64,000 nucleotides of DNA from PCPOR2b sp965220385 (GCA_965220385.1 OZ244825.1:4154001-4218000); one strand, 5' to 3'; numbered from the stretch's first letter, positions 36,063 to 44,960 are shown. Numbers and translations: made by a program. Notes: generated from the letters alone by a model not told the origin.

Positions 36063-36482
36063 ATGGCAGAAGAAAAACGTGAAGTGATTCTAAACATTCC
36101 GATACATCCAAATATGGAATTAGTCGCTGCCCATACCGCCTCTATCCTCGCGGAAATCATGGAGTTTGAGGAAACCCATATTGATGAGATTCAATTGGCT
36201 ATCATTGAGACCTGCATCAATGCTTTTGAGCACAGTAATAGCAGAGACAGTAAAGTAACAGTCACATACGCCCTCACAGATGATGAATTGGAGTTAAAAA
36301 TTACAGACCACGGCACTGGATTTGGCGCGGAGCAAACCAAGCTGTTGACTGGTGAAGCTCGGGCTCGCGCTATGCAAAAACGAGGGTGGGGCTTAGAGAT
36401 TATTCGAGAAATGATGGATGAAGTGGAAATCGACAGCAGTGATGAAGGAACAACCATCACAATGCTGAAAAAACGAGTATAA
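36063..36482 (+). CDS. Anti-sigma regulatory factor, RsbW-like serine kinase
   Basis: The 139-residue GHKL ATPase has the N-box ETCINAFEHS (about residues 48-57) and the G-box DHGTGFG. Such kinases bind a sigma factor or another target and phosphorylate a STAS partner. The STAS gene follows 54 nt later and a PP2C phosphatase after that, giving a complete partner-switching set. AAGGAG lies 7 nt before the ATG. No sigma factor gene is adjacent, so the output may be a different target. Confidence 0.9.
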   Translation: MAEEKREVILNIPIHPNMELVAAHTASILAEIMEFEETHIDEIQLAIIETCINAFEHSNSRDSKVTVTYALTDDELELKITDHGTGFGAEQTKLLTGEARARAMQKRGWGLEIIREMMDEVEIDSSDEGTTITMLKKRV

Positions 36483-36536
36483 TCAAAAATAGAAAACACA
36501 GCCACCACTCAAAAACCTTGATGAAGGAGGAAACAA

Positions 36537-36881
36537 ATGGCATCATCCTTTAATGTCAGTACACGTACCGAAGATGGTTACGCCGTTATTGAAACGGATG
36601 GATACCTAAACGGTCCCACAGGCGAAAAACTCGCCGAAACCGCCAAGGACCTTATGAATCAAGGATACAACACGCTTGTCATTAACCTTGAGAAAACACG
36701 ACTGGTGAACAGTATCGGTATCTCTATCCTGATTGAGATTATTGAATACCTTCAAGAGCACGGGGGATCGGTACATTTCTGCCATTTAACGCCCGTCATC
36801 GAGCGAACTTTCAAAATGATGGGACTCGCTCAACATGCCGAGCTCCACTCCGATGAGGCGTCTGCAACTGCGAACCTGTAA
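36537..36881 (+). CDS. Anti-sigma factor antagonist, STAS domain
   Basis: The 114-residue protein is a single STAS domain. The phosphoacceptor is most likely S59 in LVNSIGIS, where the family usually has D-S-S/T-G. Phosphorylation by the neighbouring kinase would switch its binding, and the PP2C at 36992 would reverse it. GAAGGAGG precedes the ATG. Confidence 0.92.
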   Translation: MASSFNVSTRTEDGYAVIETDGYLNGPTGEKLAETAKDLMNQGYNTLVINLEKTRLVNSIGISILIEIIEYLQEHGGSVHFCHLTPVIERTFKMMGLAQHAELHSDEASATANL

Positions 36882-36991
36882 TTGGATTATCTGAGCACAG
36901 ATGAGCCGGATCAATGGATAACACCACTCCATATCATCGCAATCTGGGATAAATCATCAATCCCAACTAATCGAGCCGAGGTGACTAAGAG

Positions 36992-38803
36992 ATGCAATCT
37001 GTTTCGGCAGAAGAAACAATACAACGGCTGATCTTTAGCCTGTCTGAACTTGAACAACTGGGTGAGACAATCATCTCCGGGCGCGGTAACTTTAACGTAT
37101 CCAGTCGGACTTATCTGCGAATCATCCACGGCACATTGCAAGTAACCAGTTGTGCAATTCTGCTCTATCAGCCCAGCGAAAATTATCTCGCAGTCGAAGC
37201 GGCGATTAATGTCAAGGACGAATCGTTGAACATCCCAGTCAACGACGACGACATCGCGGCGATCCTTGAATCTGCGACCATTGATATCTCTAACCCACCG
37301 CCTACCTTAGAGAACTTTCTTAACCAAGTCCAGCCCCAACTGGAACACCTCGGTGCCAATTTATGGGCACCCCTCAAGATACGCGATGAGTTTCTGGGGG
37401 TTATCAGTCTGGGCAGTTTTCGATCACAGGATAGCTTGGAGGACTGGAATCGGGAGCTCTTGCCGGTGCTGGCAAACCAGATCTCTGTCGCAATCGCCTA
37501 CTCGCGCTTGGTGGATAAAACCCGTGCGGAACAGTTCCGCCTGTTCATGCTTTCTGATACCGCGACTCAAATATGCAAATCGCTCGACACCGAGGCTGTG
37601 CAGGAAGAGGTGGTAACACATGCGATCACATTGTTAGACGCAAGCGCGGGAGGCCTGTTGCTCATCAATCCAATCACACAACGGCTTGAAATGAAATCCC
37701 TTTTTGCCCTTGAGCCGGACGCCAACGCCCAACTGGAAAATCTATCGATTCCCCTACAAACGGATCAGGAGACCTCGTCAGCGCTCACCCCCATCGCCCA
37801 AGTCGCTACCCAAGAGGGTGAAACGCTAATTTCCAATGGTGAAGTAGAGGGCTTGCTTGGTCGTAGGAATCTGATGGCGGTGCCCATGCGTGGCCGCGAA
37901 GAGACCCTGGGCGTGTTGATTGTCGCAGATAAAGAGGGAAGAGGGGGCACCACTCCGGATTTTACCGACGAAGATAGGGTGCTGCTCGAAGCTTTCGCCA
38001 ATCAAGCGGGCGTATCGATCGAAAACGCACAACTCTACCAGGAGGCACTGGAAGGACGGCAACTACAGGCGGAGATGGATGAAGCAGCAAAGATTCAGCA
38101 GAATCTCATCCCCGAAGCGCTCCCCGAAATTTCTGGCTATGAGGCCACCGGGCTTTACTTCCCCCGCGGCGGCGTCGGAGGCGATTACTACGACTGTCTT
38201 CCAGATGCAGACGACACTTGGGGTCTTGCAATCGCCGATGTCTCCGGCAAAGGGATGCAAGCGGCATTGCTCATGGCGACCCTGCGAGCGGGATTGCACT
38301 CAGAGGTAACACGAAAAGAAGATTTGCCGAGCATGGCGGAAGCGCTCAACTCACTGCTATACGCAAGCAGTACGTCCGGCAAATTTGCCACCTTCTTCTA
38401 CGCTCAACTACATCCAGAAACGGATCAGATTACTTCAATCAACGCCGGACATAACTACCCGCTCGTCATCCGGCGCGAGGGAGGTTATGACGAACTGGAA
38501 AAAGGGGGCGTGATGCTGGGCATGTTTCCTAACGATGTCCTGGCCGAAATCTCAGAATTTGAGCAGGAGACGACCCAACTCGGCAGCGGGGACGTCGTGC
38601 TTTTCTACACCGATGGGGTGACGGAAACCGTAAACACCGATGGAGAACTGTATGAAGAGGAACGTTTGGAGGCAGTTGCACAACGGGTGAAAAGCGAAAG
38701 TGCGGATCAGATATGCCAAGCCATTTACGACGACGTTATTGCATTTCAGGGGGAAGCCGAGCAGTTTGATGACCTGACCCTAATGGTACTTAAAAAGATA
38801 TAA
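36992..38803 (+). CDS. GAF-containing SpoIIE/RsbU-type protein phosphatase
   Basis: The 603-residue protein has an amino-terminal GAF-like region (about residues 20-170), a second GAF domain (about 175-355, ending LLEAFANQAGVSIENAQLYQEA), a short coiled link with AAKIQQNLIPEALPE, and a PP2C domain (about 375-603) with GGDYYDC, ADVSGKGMQAAL, FYTDGVTE and DDLTLMV. All metal-binding Asp residues appear present. It should dephosphorylate the STAS protein in response to a ligand or redox cue sensed by the GAF domains. It is cytoplasmic, with no membrane segment. Confidence 0.92.
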   Translation: MQSVSAEETIQRLIFSLSELEQLGETIISGRGNFNVSSRTYLRIIHGTLQVTSCAILLYQPSENYLAVEAAINVKDESLNIPVNDDDIAAILESATIDISNPPPTLENFLNQVQPQLEHLGANLWAPLKIRDEFLGVISLGSFRSQDSLEDWNRELLPVLANQISVAIAYSRLVDKTRAEQFRLFMLSDTATQICKSLDTEAVQEEVVTHAITLLDASAGGLLLINPITQRLEMKSLFALEPDANAQLENLSIPLQTDQETSSALTPIAQVATQEGETLISNGEVEGLLGRRNLMAVPMRGREETLGVLIVADKEGRGGTTPDFTDEDRVLLEAFANQAGVSIENAQLYQEALEGRQLQAEMDEAAKIQQNLIPEALPEISGYEATGLYFPRGGVGGDYYDCLPDADDTWGLAIADVSGKGMQAALLMATLRAGLHSEVTRKEDLPSMAEALNSLLYASSTSGKFATFFYAQLHPETDQITSINAGHNYPLVIRREGGYDELEKGGVMLGMFPNDVLAEISEFEQETTQLGSGDVVLFYTDGVTETVNTDGELYEEERLEAVAQRVKSESADQICQAIYDDVIAFQGEAEQFDDLTLMVLKKI

Positions 38804-38898
38804 TCACTCAAATATGAATGAAGCGTGAAACGTGAAACGTGAAAACAATTTGTTTATTGGTTTATGGGGGATCCCTGATATAGACGAGGACAAAGTTA

Positions 38899-39801
38899 AT
38901 GCAAAATCGGGAAGGGCAGCGCTATCTGGATCCCGCCGCTCTGGCAAAAATTGGCAACCTCGAACTCATCGCGAAATCTGTCGTCGAAGGATTTATCTCA
39001 GGTCTCCACAAAAGCCCCTATCACGGTTTCAGTGTCGAGTTCGCACAGTACCGACAGTACATGCCCGGCGACGATATCAAACACCTCGACTGGAAAGCCT
39101 ATGGACGAACCAATCGGTACTACATCAAGCAGTTTGAAGAGGAAACGAACCTCAACTGCTACCTCCTACTCGACACCAGCGAGTCAATGAACTACGGTTC
39201 CGGCGAACTGACCAAGCTGCAATACGCCAGTTACCTTATCGCTTCAATCGCCTACTTCATGGCGAAGCAACGGGACGCCGTCGGATTCGCCTACTTTGAC
39301 GACAGGCTCCACGAATACCTACCCGCCCGAAGCTCTCCCGCCCATCTCCACGCCATCCTCCTGACGCTTGAACGGATCCAAACCAATAAGCTCACGCACA
39401 TGGGGCAGCCCATCCACCAGATCGCCGAACGCCTCACCAAACGCGGATTGGTTATCCTGATCTCCGACCTCTACGAGGACGAGCCCGATACGGTTGTGAA
39501 AGCCCTTGAACACCTCCGCTACGACGGGCACGAGGTGATTGTCTTTCATATCTTGGATAATCAGGAGTTAGAATTCGCATTTGATCGCGTGGCGCGTTTC
39601 GTCGATGCCGAAACGGATGAGGAGGTCATCGCAACGCCACAAGCGATCCGCGAAAGTTACCTCAGCCATCTGCACGATTTCATCAACCACTACAAGCTGG
39701 AATTGAGTAGATCCGACATCGACTATAATACAATCGACACCACAACCCCCGTTGATTACGCCCTCTCCGCCTACCTCGCCAAACGGGAGGGGTTGATATG
39801 A
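38899..39801 (+). CDS. DUF58 protein with vWA-like domain
   Basis: The 300-residue protein carries the DUF58 signature FAQYRQYMPGDDIKHLDWKA (about residues 50-69), YIKQFEEE and then the MIDAS-like LLDTSESM (D-x-S-x-S). DUF58 proteins usually work with a MoxR ATPase in chaperone or metal-insertion roles; no moxR or batA lies here. The next gene downstream has been broken by an insertion sequence. A short tandem repeat of GTGAAAC lies upstream at about 38824-38842. Confidence 0.88.
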   Translation: MQNREGQRYLDPAALAKIGNLELIAKSVVEGFISGLHKSPYHGFSVEFAQYRQYMPGDDIKHLDWKAYGRTNRYYIKQFEEETNLNCYLLLDTSESMNYGSGELTKLQYASYLIASIAYFMAKQRDAVGFAYFDDRLHEYLPARSSPAHLHAILLTLERIQTNKLTHMGQPIHQIAERLTKRGLVILISDLYEDEPDTVVKALEHLRYDGHEVIVFHILDNQELEFAFDRVARFVDAETDEEVIATPQAIRESYLSHLHDFINHYKLELSRSDIDYNTIDTTTPVDYALSAYLAKREGLI

Positions 39802-40037
39802 TATAATATTGCCCTCCGCATCAAAACCGAACTTTTTCTTTAACCACAAACTACAAAGAAAAACATATAGCTAAAATGATTGAGTCCCGATACTGGAAAG
39901 AAGAGCTTTCTCGCATAGCGAAAACTATCAAGCCGCTTCGCAAACCACCTCGATGGTCTATAATGGTCCCCAATATTCGGGCCAGGAGTTAAGTAAGAAT
40001 TAACGTCTAACTCACCCGTATAAATGGAGGATTGAAG

Positions 40038-40328
40038 ATGTCAACCAAACGGATTCGACACACTGCGAGGTTCAAGTTTACTGTTGCCCTTGAAGCCATC
40101 AAATCAGACAAAACGATCAGCCAATTGGCAAGTGACCACCAATTGCATCCGAGCCAAATCAGCCAATGGAAGAAACAGTTGCTTGAACAGGGAAGCGATA
40201 TTTTCGCTACCCACCCGACCAAGCGACAACGTGAACAGAATGACAGAGAGTCGCGTCTGTATGAGCAAATTGGTCGGTTGAATATGGAACTGGACTGGTT
40301 GAAAAAAAAAGCTGCCTCAAGCGACTGA
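40038..40328 (+). CDS. IS3-family transposase OrfA
   Basis: The 96-residue protein has a helix-turn-helix of the transposase_8 type (FKFTVALEAIKSDKTISQLA ... HPSQISQWKKQLLEQG), followed by a leucine-zipper-like coiled coil (YEQIGRLNMELDWLKKK). GGAGG precedes the ATG by 7 nt. The frame ends shortly after a run of nine A (40302-40310), where it would have to pass to OrfB for the fusion transposase. Confidence 0.93.
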   Translation: MSTKRIRHTARFKFTVALEAIKSDKTISQLASDHQLHPSQISQWKKQLLEQGSDIFATHPTKRQREQNDRESRLYEQIGRLNMELDWLKKKAASSD

Positions 40329-40389
40329 ACAGAAACGGACACTCGTTGACCCCGATCACCCGCAACTGAGCCTCCGTCGTCAATGTGAG

Positions 40390-41145
40390 TTGCTTGGTCT
40401 TTCTCGGTCAATGCTTTACTATCAACCAGCTACAGAGTCAGCAGACAACCTGCATCTGATGAGACAGATAGATCAGCAGTATCTGCAAACCCCTTTCTAT
40501 GGGAGTCGTCGAATGACAGAACATCTCAAGCGGCTTGGCTACCGGGTGAACCGCAAACGCATCCAGCGACTGATGCGTTTGATGGGGATAGAAGCGATTT
40601 ATCCTAAACCCAAACGCTCAGCAATTGACAGTGAGCATCGGATTTACCCATACCTATTACGGGACTATGAGGTGACCGCTGCTAACGAGGTCTGGTCGGC
40701 TGACATTACCTATATCCCGATGGATAAAGGCTTTATGTATCTGGTGGCAATACTCGATTGGTATAGTCGTTATGTTATTACTTGGGAGCTATCCAATAGT
40801 CTATCGGGGCAGTTCTGTCTTGACGCCTTACATCGTGCATTATCTGGGGCAACCCCTACTATCTTCAATACCGACCAAGGTGTCCAGTTTACTGCCAATG
40901 CGTTTACCGATACGGTTGAAGCGGCTGGCAGTGCGATGAGCATGGACGGTGTGGGGCGAGCCATTGACAATATCTACATTGAGCGATTTTGGCGAAGCGT
41001 CAAGTATGAAGATGTTTATCCAAAACTCTACCCAACAGCAAAAGCCCTTTTCGATGGATTAACTCATTATATCCGGTTCTATAATCAAAAACGACTTCAC
41101 CAGAGTCTCAATTATGCGACACCGGCTGAGCTATATCTCGGCTAA
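40390..41145 (+). CDS. IS3-family transposase OrfB (DDE integrase)
   Basis: The frame is open from 40303, directly after an in-frame TGA at 40300-40302, and reads KKKLPQATEQKRTLVDPDHP before the TTG at 40390; in the active enzyme it is expected to be fused to OrfA. An HTH_21 region (LMRQIDQQYLQTPFYGSRRM) is followed by the integrase core with D in WSADITYI, D in NTDQG and E in IERFWRSVK. All DDE residues are present. Passing from OrfA to this frame needs one A fewer in the A9 run (or a +1 shift), not the usual -1 shift. Confidence 0.93.
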   Translation: MLGLSRSMLYYQPATESADNLHLMRQIDQQYLQTPFYGSRRMTEHLKRLGYRVNRKRIQRLMRLMGIEAIYPKPKRSAIDSEHRIYPYLLRDYEVTAANEVWSADITYIPMDKGFMYLVAILDWYSRYVITWELSNSLSGQFCLDALHRALSGATPTIFNTDQGVQFTANAFTDTVEAAGSAMSMDGVGRAIDNIYIERFWRSVKYEDVYPKLYPTAKALFDGLTHYIRFYNQKRLHQSLNYATPAELYLG

Positions 41146-41726
41146 ATCAGTGTTAGTAACTCTCAATTATCTTACTTATTTTTCCTGTATTTTGGCCTCG
41201 ACAAGGGGTCCACTTTAGTCAGAACGCGCTTGTTGCGTTGTGGAACGGGATCTTATGATTGGCTTCTTCATTATCAGAAGGCTAATTGAACTCAATAAGG
41301 TTTCATCTCGGACACGAGACTTTAGTATGAAAGTATATTCTTATCCCACCCAAAAAATGAAAATTACACAATTGAACGGGCACTGGATTCCGGACGGCTA
41401 CGATCTGGACAATGAAAAAGCAGAAATAAAGAAACCAACCTACATATCAAACCAGTTCATCCATGCTTACACAAGTTTCGTACTCCAGGATGAGACACAC
41501 AATTGGAGCGATGTCTATGTCATTTCAGACTTTGATCGCAACGATTGTATCTGGCGTGTCCCAATACCTGTCATTCGGGAACTCTTCGAGTTGGCCTCCG
41601 ATGATTATCCTTCAACGTTGATTTATATTTTTGATCCAAGCAAAGATGACTACAAAGTAATAACGGACTAGGAAAATCAAATCACAGGGGAAGCTGAAAT
41701 TAAATTAATTGAAAAAGAGGGCTAGG

Positions 41727-41942
41727 GTGCAATATCTCGTTATTTTTGAAAAGGATGCGGACAGTTACGGTGCTTATGTGCCAGATCTACCCGGCTGTGT
41801 CGCAATAGGTGAAACGATGGAGGAAGTACGCGAATTGATTACAGAAGCAATCCAATTTCATATCGAAGGTCTGCAAGAAGATGGTTCTGTTATTCCATTG
41901 CCAGCGTCAACAGCAGCGTTTATTGATGTGGCTACTGCCTAA
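41727..41942 (+). CDS. HicB-like antitoxin family protein, no HicA partner
   Basis: The 71-residue protein reads QYLVIFEKDADSYGAYVPDL then PGCVAIGETMEEV, the partial RNase-H-like fold of the HicB family. It lacks the C-terminal DNA-binding extension found in many HicB antitoxins. The GTG at 41727 is chosen because the domain starts there and GAGGG lies 5-6 nt upstream; a TTG at 41709 is in frame. No HicA-like gene (small double-stranded RNA-binding fold with GSH) lies on either side, so it is an orphan here. Confidence 0.8.
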   Translation: MQYLVIFEKDADSYGAYVPDLPGCVAIGETMEEVRELITEAIQFHIEGLQEDGSVIPLPASTAAFIDVATA

Positions 41943-42105
41943 CAATTGGTCATTTGTAAACAATTGTCCTAGAGAAACATGGTAAGGATGAAATTCTTGG
42001 AATACAATCGGGCGACTCCGTCAACAGTAGGAGGGGGCATCTCATAAAGAAAATGCGGATAGTCATTGCTTATCGTAGATCCTCTCAAATAGCAAAGCGT
42101 GAAAA

Positions 42106-42993
42106 ATGAACAGAGAAACACTTATCCAGACATTTGAAACCTTGAATCTATGGCGAAGTGGAGGGGACAGAGCACCGCACAAGCCCTTGCTGGTTCTGTA
42201 TGCTATTGGAAGATTGCTACGAGATGGAATCCGCCTCATTCCATACTCCGAAATAGACGAGGATCTTGAAAGATTACTGAGAGAGTTTGGTCCCAGACGA
42301 GCAAATTATGGAACACATTATCCGTTTTGGCGTCTCCAAAATGACGGAATTTGGGAGATAACTGACGCCGATCAAATAAGACAGACCGGTAGTGGAGACG
42401 CTCTAAGAAGCGACTTAGTTCGTTACAACGTTTCTGGAGGTTTTCTCGAAGATATAGCCCTGCAACTTCAAAACGATTCTACGTTATCTTTTGACATAAT
42501 CCAGAGTCTGCTTGACGCTCACTTTCCTTCTTCGCTTCATGAGGACATTTTACAGGCTGTTGGGATTGAGTTCCCTCTCCCAATTTTTAACCAGCAAAGG
42601 AGTAACATCAACTTCCGAGCGAATATCCTGAGAGCCTACGAATATAAATGCGCTGTTTGCAGTTTTGATGTGAGATTGGGCACCTCACCCATTGCGTTGG
42701 AAGCATCCCATATCAGATGGCGGCAGGCAAACGGTCCAGATACAGAAGAAAATGGATTGGCTCTATGTTCATTACACCATAAGCTATTTGACCGTGGGGC
42801 GTTTGCGCTATCCGATCAACTAGAAATAATGGTATCAGATGAAGTCCACGGTTCAGTGGGCTTTCAGGAGTGGCTTATGAGGTTTCACGGTGAACAAATC
42901 AACTTTCCTCAAAGGCAGTCTTATTATCCGGCGCCAGAGTTTATCGGTTGGCACGTCAGAGAGGTATTTCAAGGAGATTACCGTGAATCATAA
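42106..42993 (+). CDS. SBD-HNH type IV restriction endonuclease, phosphorothioate-DNA type
   Basis: The 295-residue protein has an amino-terminal half like the sulfur-binding domain of ScoMcrA-type enzymes (HKPLLVLYAIGRLL and YPFWRLQNDGIWE, about residues 25-90). A C-terminal HNH nuclease (CAVCSF, ASHIRW, NGLALCSLHHKLFDRGAF, about residues 183-235) includes C-x2-C and C-x2-H zinc ligands. Such enzymes cut DNA that carries phosphorothioate linkages made by Dnd systems. No dnd genes are here, consistent with a stand-alone defence gene. It follows the broken gene and the orphan HicB, in what looks like an accessory islet. Confidence 0.82.
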   Translation: MNRETLIQTFETLNLWRSGGDRAPHKPLLVLYAIGRLLRDGIRLIPYSEIDEDLERLLREFGPRRANYGTHYPFWRLQNDGIWEITDADQIRQTGSGDALRSDLVRYNVSGGFLEDIALQLQNDSTLSFDIIQSLLDAHFPSSLHEDILQAVGIEFPLPIFNQQRSNINFRANILRAYEYKCAVCSFDVRLGTSPIALEASHIRWRQANGPDTEENGLALCSLHHKLFDRGAFALSDQLEIMVSDEVHGSVGFQEWLMRFHGEQINFPQRQSYYPAPEFIGWHVREVFQGDYRES

Positions 42994-43035
42994 TCGACAG
43001 AAGAGACACTCGACTCGATTCTGTTGATGAAACAC

Positions 43036-43272
43036 GCTTTAGCACCGGTGTAGCATTCTTGCAACGACGGTGTGGCATAGTTCCCACAACCTCTTGGTGA
43101 ATATACCCCACCCTTTGAAATCACAACTTACCTCAAAAGTAAACCCAAAGTCGCATGGCGAGCGGGTTTGCACAATTCCTTCTGGTGACCCGAGATAGCG
43201 GTGGTATCTAAATTGCTTGTGCTTAACGAACAGAGTGAATTTCGTCTGACAGCAATTCGCCTCAGAACTAAC
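43036..43272. repeat. 240-bp region shared with the lectin upstream region
   Basis: Several stretches match 55530-55780 in the same order: CCGGTGTAGCATT, GTGGxATCTAAATTGCT and GTGAATTTCGT. On the plus strand both copies can be read as a peptide with SKLLV ... SEFRL ... I ... R, although their surroundings differ. Here it precedes the LRR gene by 23 bp; there it precedes the first lectin gene. It may be the remnant of a duplicated gene end or a common promoter region. Confidence 0.55.
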
Positions 43273-43294
43273 TCACCCAAAATAGGAGGAAATT

Positions 43295-44443
43295 ATGTCA
43301 CACTTATTGCGTCGCTCCACACTGCTCATCATGTTACTCACTTTTGGAGTTGCATGGATCGGGCACACGAAAATCCCGTCTCCCCCGAAACAGGTCAACA
43401 TACCGGACGCTAACCTCCGCAGTGTCATTGAGCGTGCCCTCGACAAGCCTACAGGTGCTGTAATCACGAACGTTGACATGGCAACCTTGACGAGTCTTGG
43501 AGGGAGCAGGGCTGCTATCCGCGATTTAACCGGTCTTGAGTTTGCCATCAGCCTGATAAGCCTACACCTTCGGTCCAATCAACTATCGGACCTCTCACCC
43601 CTTGCGGGACTAACAAATCTGAAACTCCTAGATATTAGCAAGAGCGGCGTGACAGATCTATCATCCCTCACTGGATTAACAAACTTAGAGCACCTTAATA
43701 TCAGCCATAACCCGCTATCGGACCTCTCGCCCCTCGCAGAATTAACAAATCTGGACTCCTTGAGCATTAGTGAGAGTGGGATAGCAGACATATCACCTCT
43801 CGTCGAATTAACAAAATTGAGAGATTTAAATCTTTTCAGGAACCAAGTATCAGACTTATCACCTCTTGCGGGACTAACAAATCTGGAAGAGCTAGAACTC
43901 GACGTTAACCGTATATCAGATCTATCACCCTTGGCGGGATTGGTAAATTTACAGAGATTATACATTACCGACAACGAGGTGTTGGACCTAGCGCCTCTTG
44001 CAGGATTGATAAGTCTGAGGTCAATATGGCTCATGAGTAACCGGGTCTCAGATCTGTCGCCCTTGGCAGAACTCTCCCAGCTTGAAACTTTGCTACTTGG
44101 TGAAAACGAGATATCAGACCTTCCACCTCTCCCAAAATTGACCAATTTGAAACTTTTAGGACTTACCGACAATCAGATATCGGACCTGTCGCCGTTGGTG
44201 GAATTAACAAACCTAGAGGAACTGGGGCTTTACGGTAATCAGGTCTTGGATCCATCGCCCTTAGTAGAACTGACCAATCTGAAAGAACTGGGGCTTTCCC
44301 ACAACTGTATATCAGACCTATCGTCTCTGCTGGAATTAACAAATCTCAAAGAACTAACCGTTCTATCAAACCCCCTGAGCTCAAAGACAATCACCAATGA
44401 TCTACCGATCCTTGAAGCCAAAGGTGTTTACATCAGGCATTAG
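43295..44443 (+). CDS. Secreted leucine-rich-repeat protein (internalin-type)
   Basis: The 382-residue protein has a signal peptide (to about residue 25), a short cap (VNIPDANLRSVIERALDK) and about 13 leucine-rich repeats of 22 residues with the pattern LSPLAxLTNLxxLxLxxNxISD, the internalin-type curve. The repeats run to the end without a membrane anchor or sorting signal, so the protein is probably exported to the periplasm or surface. AGGAGGAAA precedes the ATG. A second gene start of the same family follows at 44476 but is broken. Confidence 0.9.
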   Translation: MSHLLRRSTLLIMLLTFGVAWIGHTKIPSPPKQVNIPDANLRSVIERALDKPTGAVITNVDMATLTSLGGSRAAIRDLTGLEFAISLISLHLRSNQLSDLSPLAGLTNLKLLDISKSGVTDLSSLTGLTNLEHLNISHNPLSDLSPLAELTNLDSLSISESGIADISPLVELTKLRDLNLFRNQVSDLSPLAGLTNLEELELDVNRISDLSPLAGLVNLQRLYITDNEVLDLAPLAGLISLRSIWLMSNRVSDLSPLAELSQLETLLLGENEISDLPPLPKLTNLKLLGLTDNQISDLSPLVELTNLEELGLYGNQVLDPSPLVELTNLKELGLSHNCISDLSSLLELTNLKELTVLSNPLSSKTITNDLPILEAKGVYIRH

Positions 44444-44475
44444 CATACAGGCAGCCTGTTAATCGGAGGAAAATT

Positions 44476-44854
44476 ATGTTACACTGCTTGCGTCGGTCAA
44501 TATTGTTCGTCCCATTACTCGTTCTGGGGATTGGGTGCACGAAAAGGATTGATCCTGTCCAATCGGTCGATATACGGGATGCCAACCTCCGTGAGGCCGG
44601 TGAGAAACCAGCCATCATTTGCCAGTGACAATTGGGGGTATGATGATGATTGGGGGTATGATGACGATTCAGATTCCGGCTTGGGTGCTTATGGTGTCGC
44701 TGGAATAGAAGCACTGCGTCTTACTGAAAGTCGCCTGAAACTTGAATTGCGAATAGATAGACCCTTTTTTACGTTAGAAAACCAAGATATAATGCCGATT
44801 ACATTTGGCATCTCCTTTTCTCGGAATTATAATCCCGGCGGTTGCTTGTTCTAA
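44476..44854 (+). pseudogene. Remnant of a second LRR-family gene
   Basis: The start (GGAGGA, then ATG 44476) encodes MLHCLRRSILFVPLLVLGIG and then VDIRDANLRE, clearly a paralogue of the LRR protein signal and cap, but it stops after 50 codons at 44626-44628. Another frame continues to 44854 with a WGYDDDWGYDDDSD stretch (an 18-bp DNA repeat) and no LRRs. The repeat array appears to have been lost and unrelated sequence joined. The DNA to 45061 holds only a promoter-like site. Confidence 0.65.
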
Positions 44855-44931
44855 TTTTAGAGCTCGCTTGAATCAACCACACTAATTCTGAGATTGCGCC
44901 GGGATTTCAGTTTCGTTTTATCCAGAGAAAA

Positions 44932-44960
44932 TTGACATCTGTCAGTAATGTATGTACAAT
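44932..44960 (+). promoter_or_regulatory. Sigma-70-type promoter
   Basis: TTGACA (44932-44937) and TACAAT (44955-44960) with 17-bp spacing. The next start codon is 45062. Confidence 0.65.

Larger units (their letters stand above)
39959..41217 (+). mobile_element. IS3-family insertion sequence with GTC target duplication
   Basis: The 1259-bp element carries orfA and orfB transposase genes. Its ends are imperfect inverted repeats: left TATAATGGTCCCC, right (reversed) TAAAGTGGACCCC. It is flanked by GTC at 39956-39958 and 41218-41220, a 3-bp duplication as usual for this family. It interrupts the gene spanning 39876-41671. Element limits follow from the in-frame reconstruction of that gene. Confidence 0.9.
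39876..41671 (+). pseudogene. Unknown gene split by an IS3 element
   Basis: The 5' piece (ATG 39876 to 39958) encodes MIESRYWKEELSRIAKTI ... PPRW. The 3' piece (41221-41671) continues SERACCVVERDLMIGFFIIR ... to the stop. Removing 39959-41217 and one copy of the 3-bp duplication GTC joins the pieces in frame as ...PPRW-S-ERACC..., giving one protein of about 177 residues with no stop. The protein has no signal peptide and is not one I recognise. A GTG at 41240 could start a truncated product, but it lacks the conserved head. The break looks recent because both halves are intact. Confidence 0.85.

Noticed and set aside
41240..41671. Independent gene starting at GTG 41240
   Set aside because: It is the 3' part of the gene split by the IS; the frame continues upstream to the IS border and joins the 5' part.
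43579..44172. Minus-strand frame opposite the LRR gene
   Set aside because: Shadow of the 22-residue LRR repeats with periodic Ser/Arg; no ribosome site.
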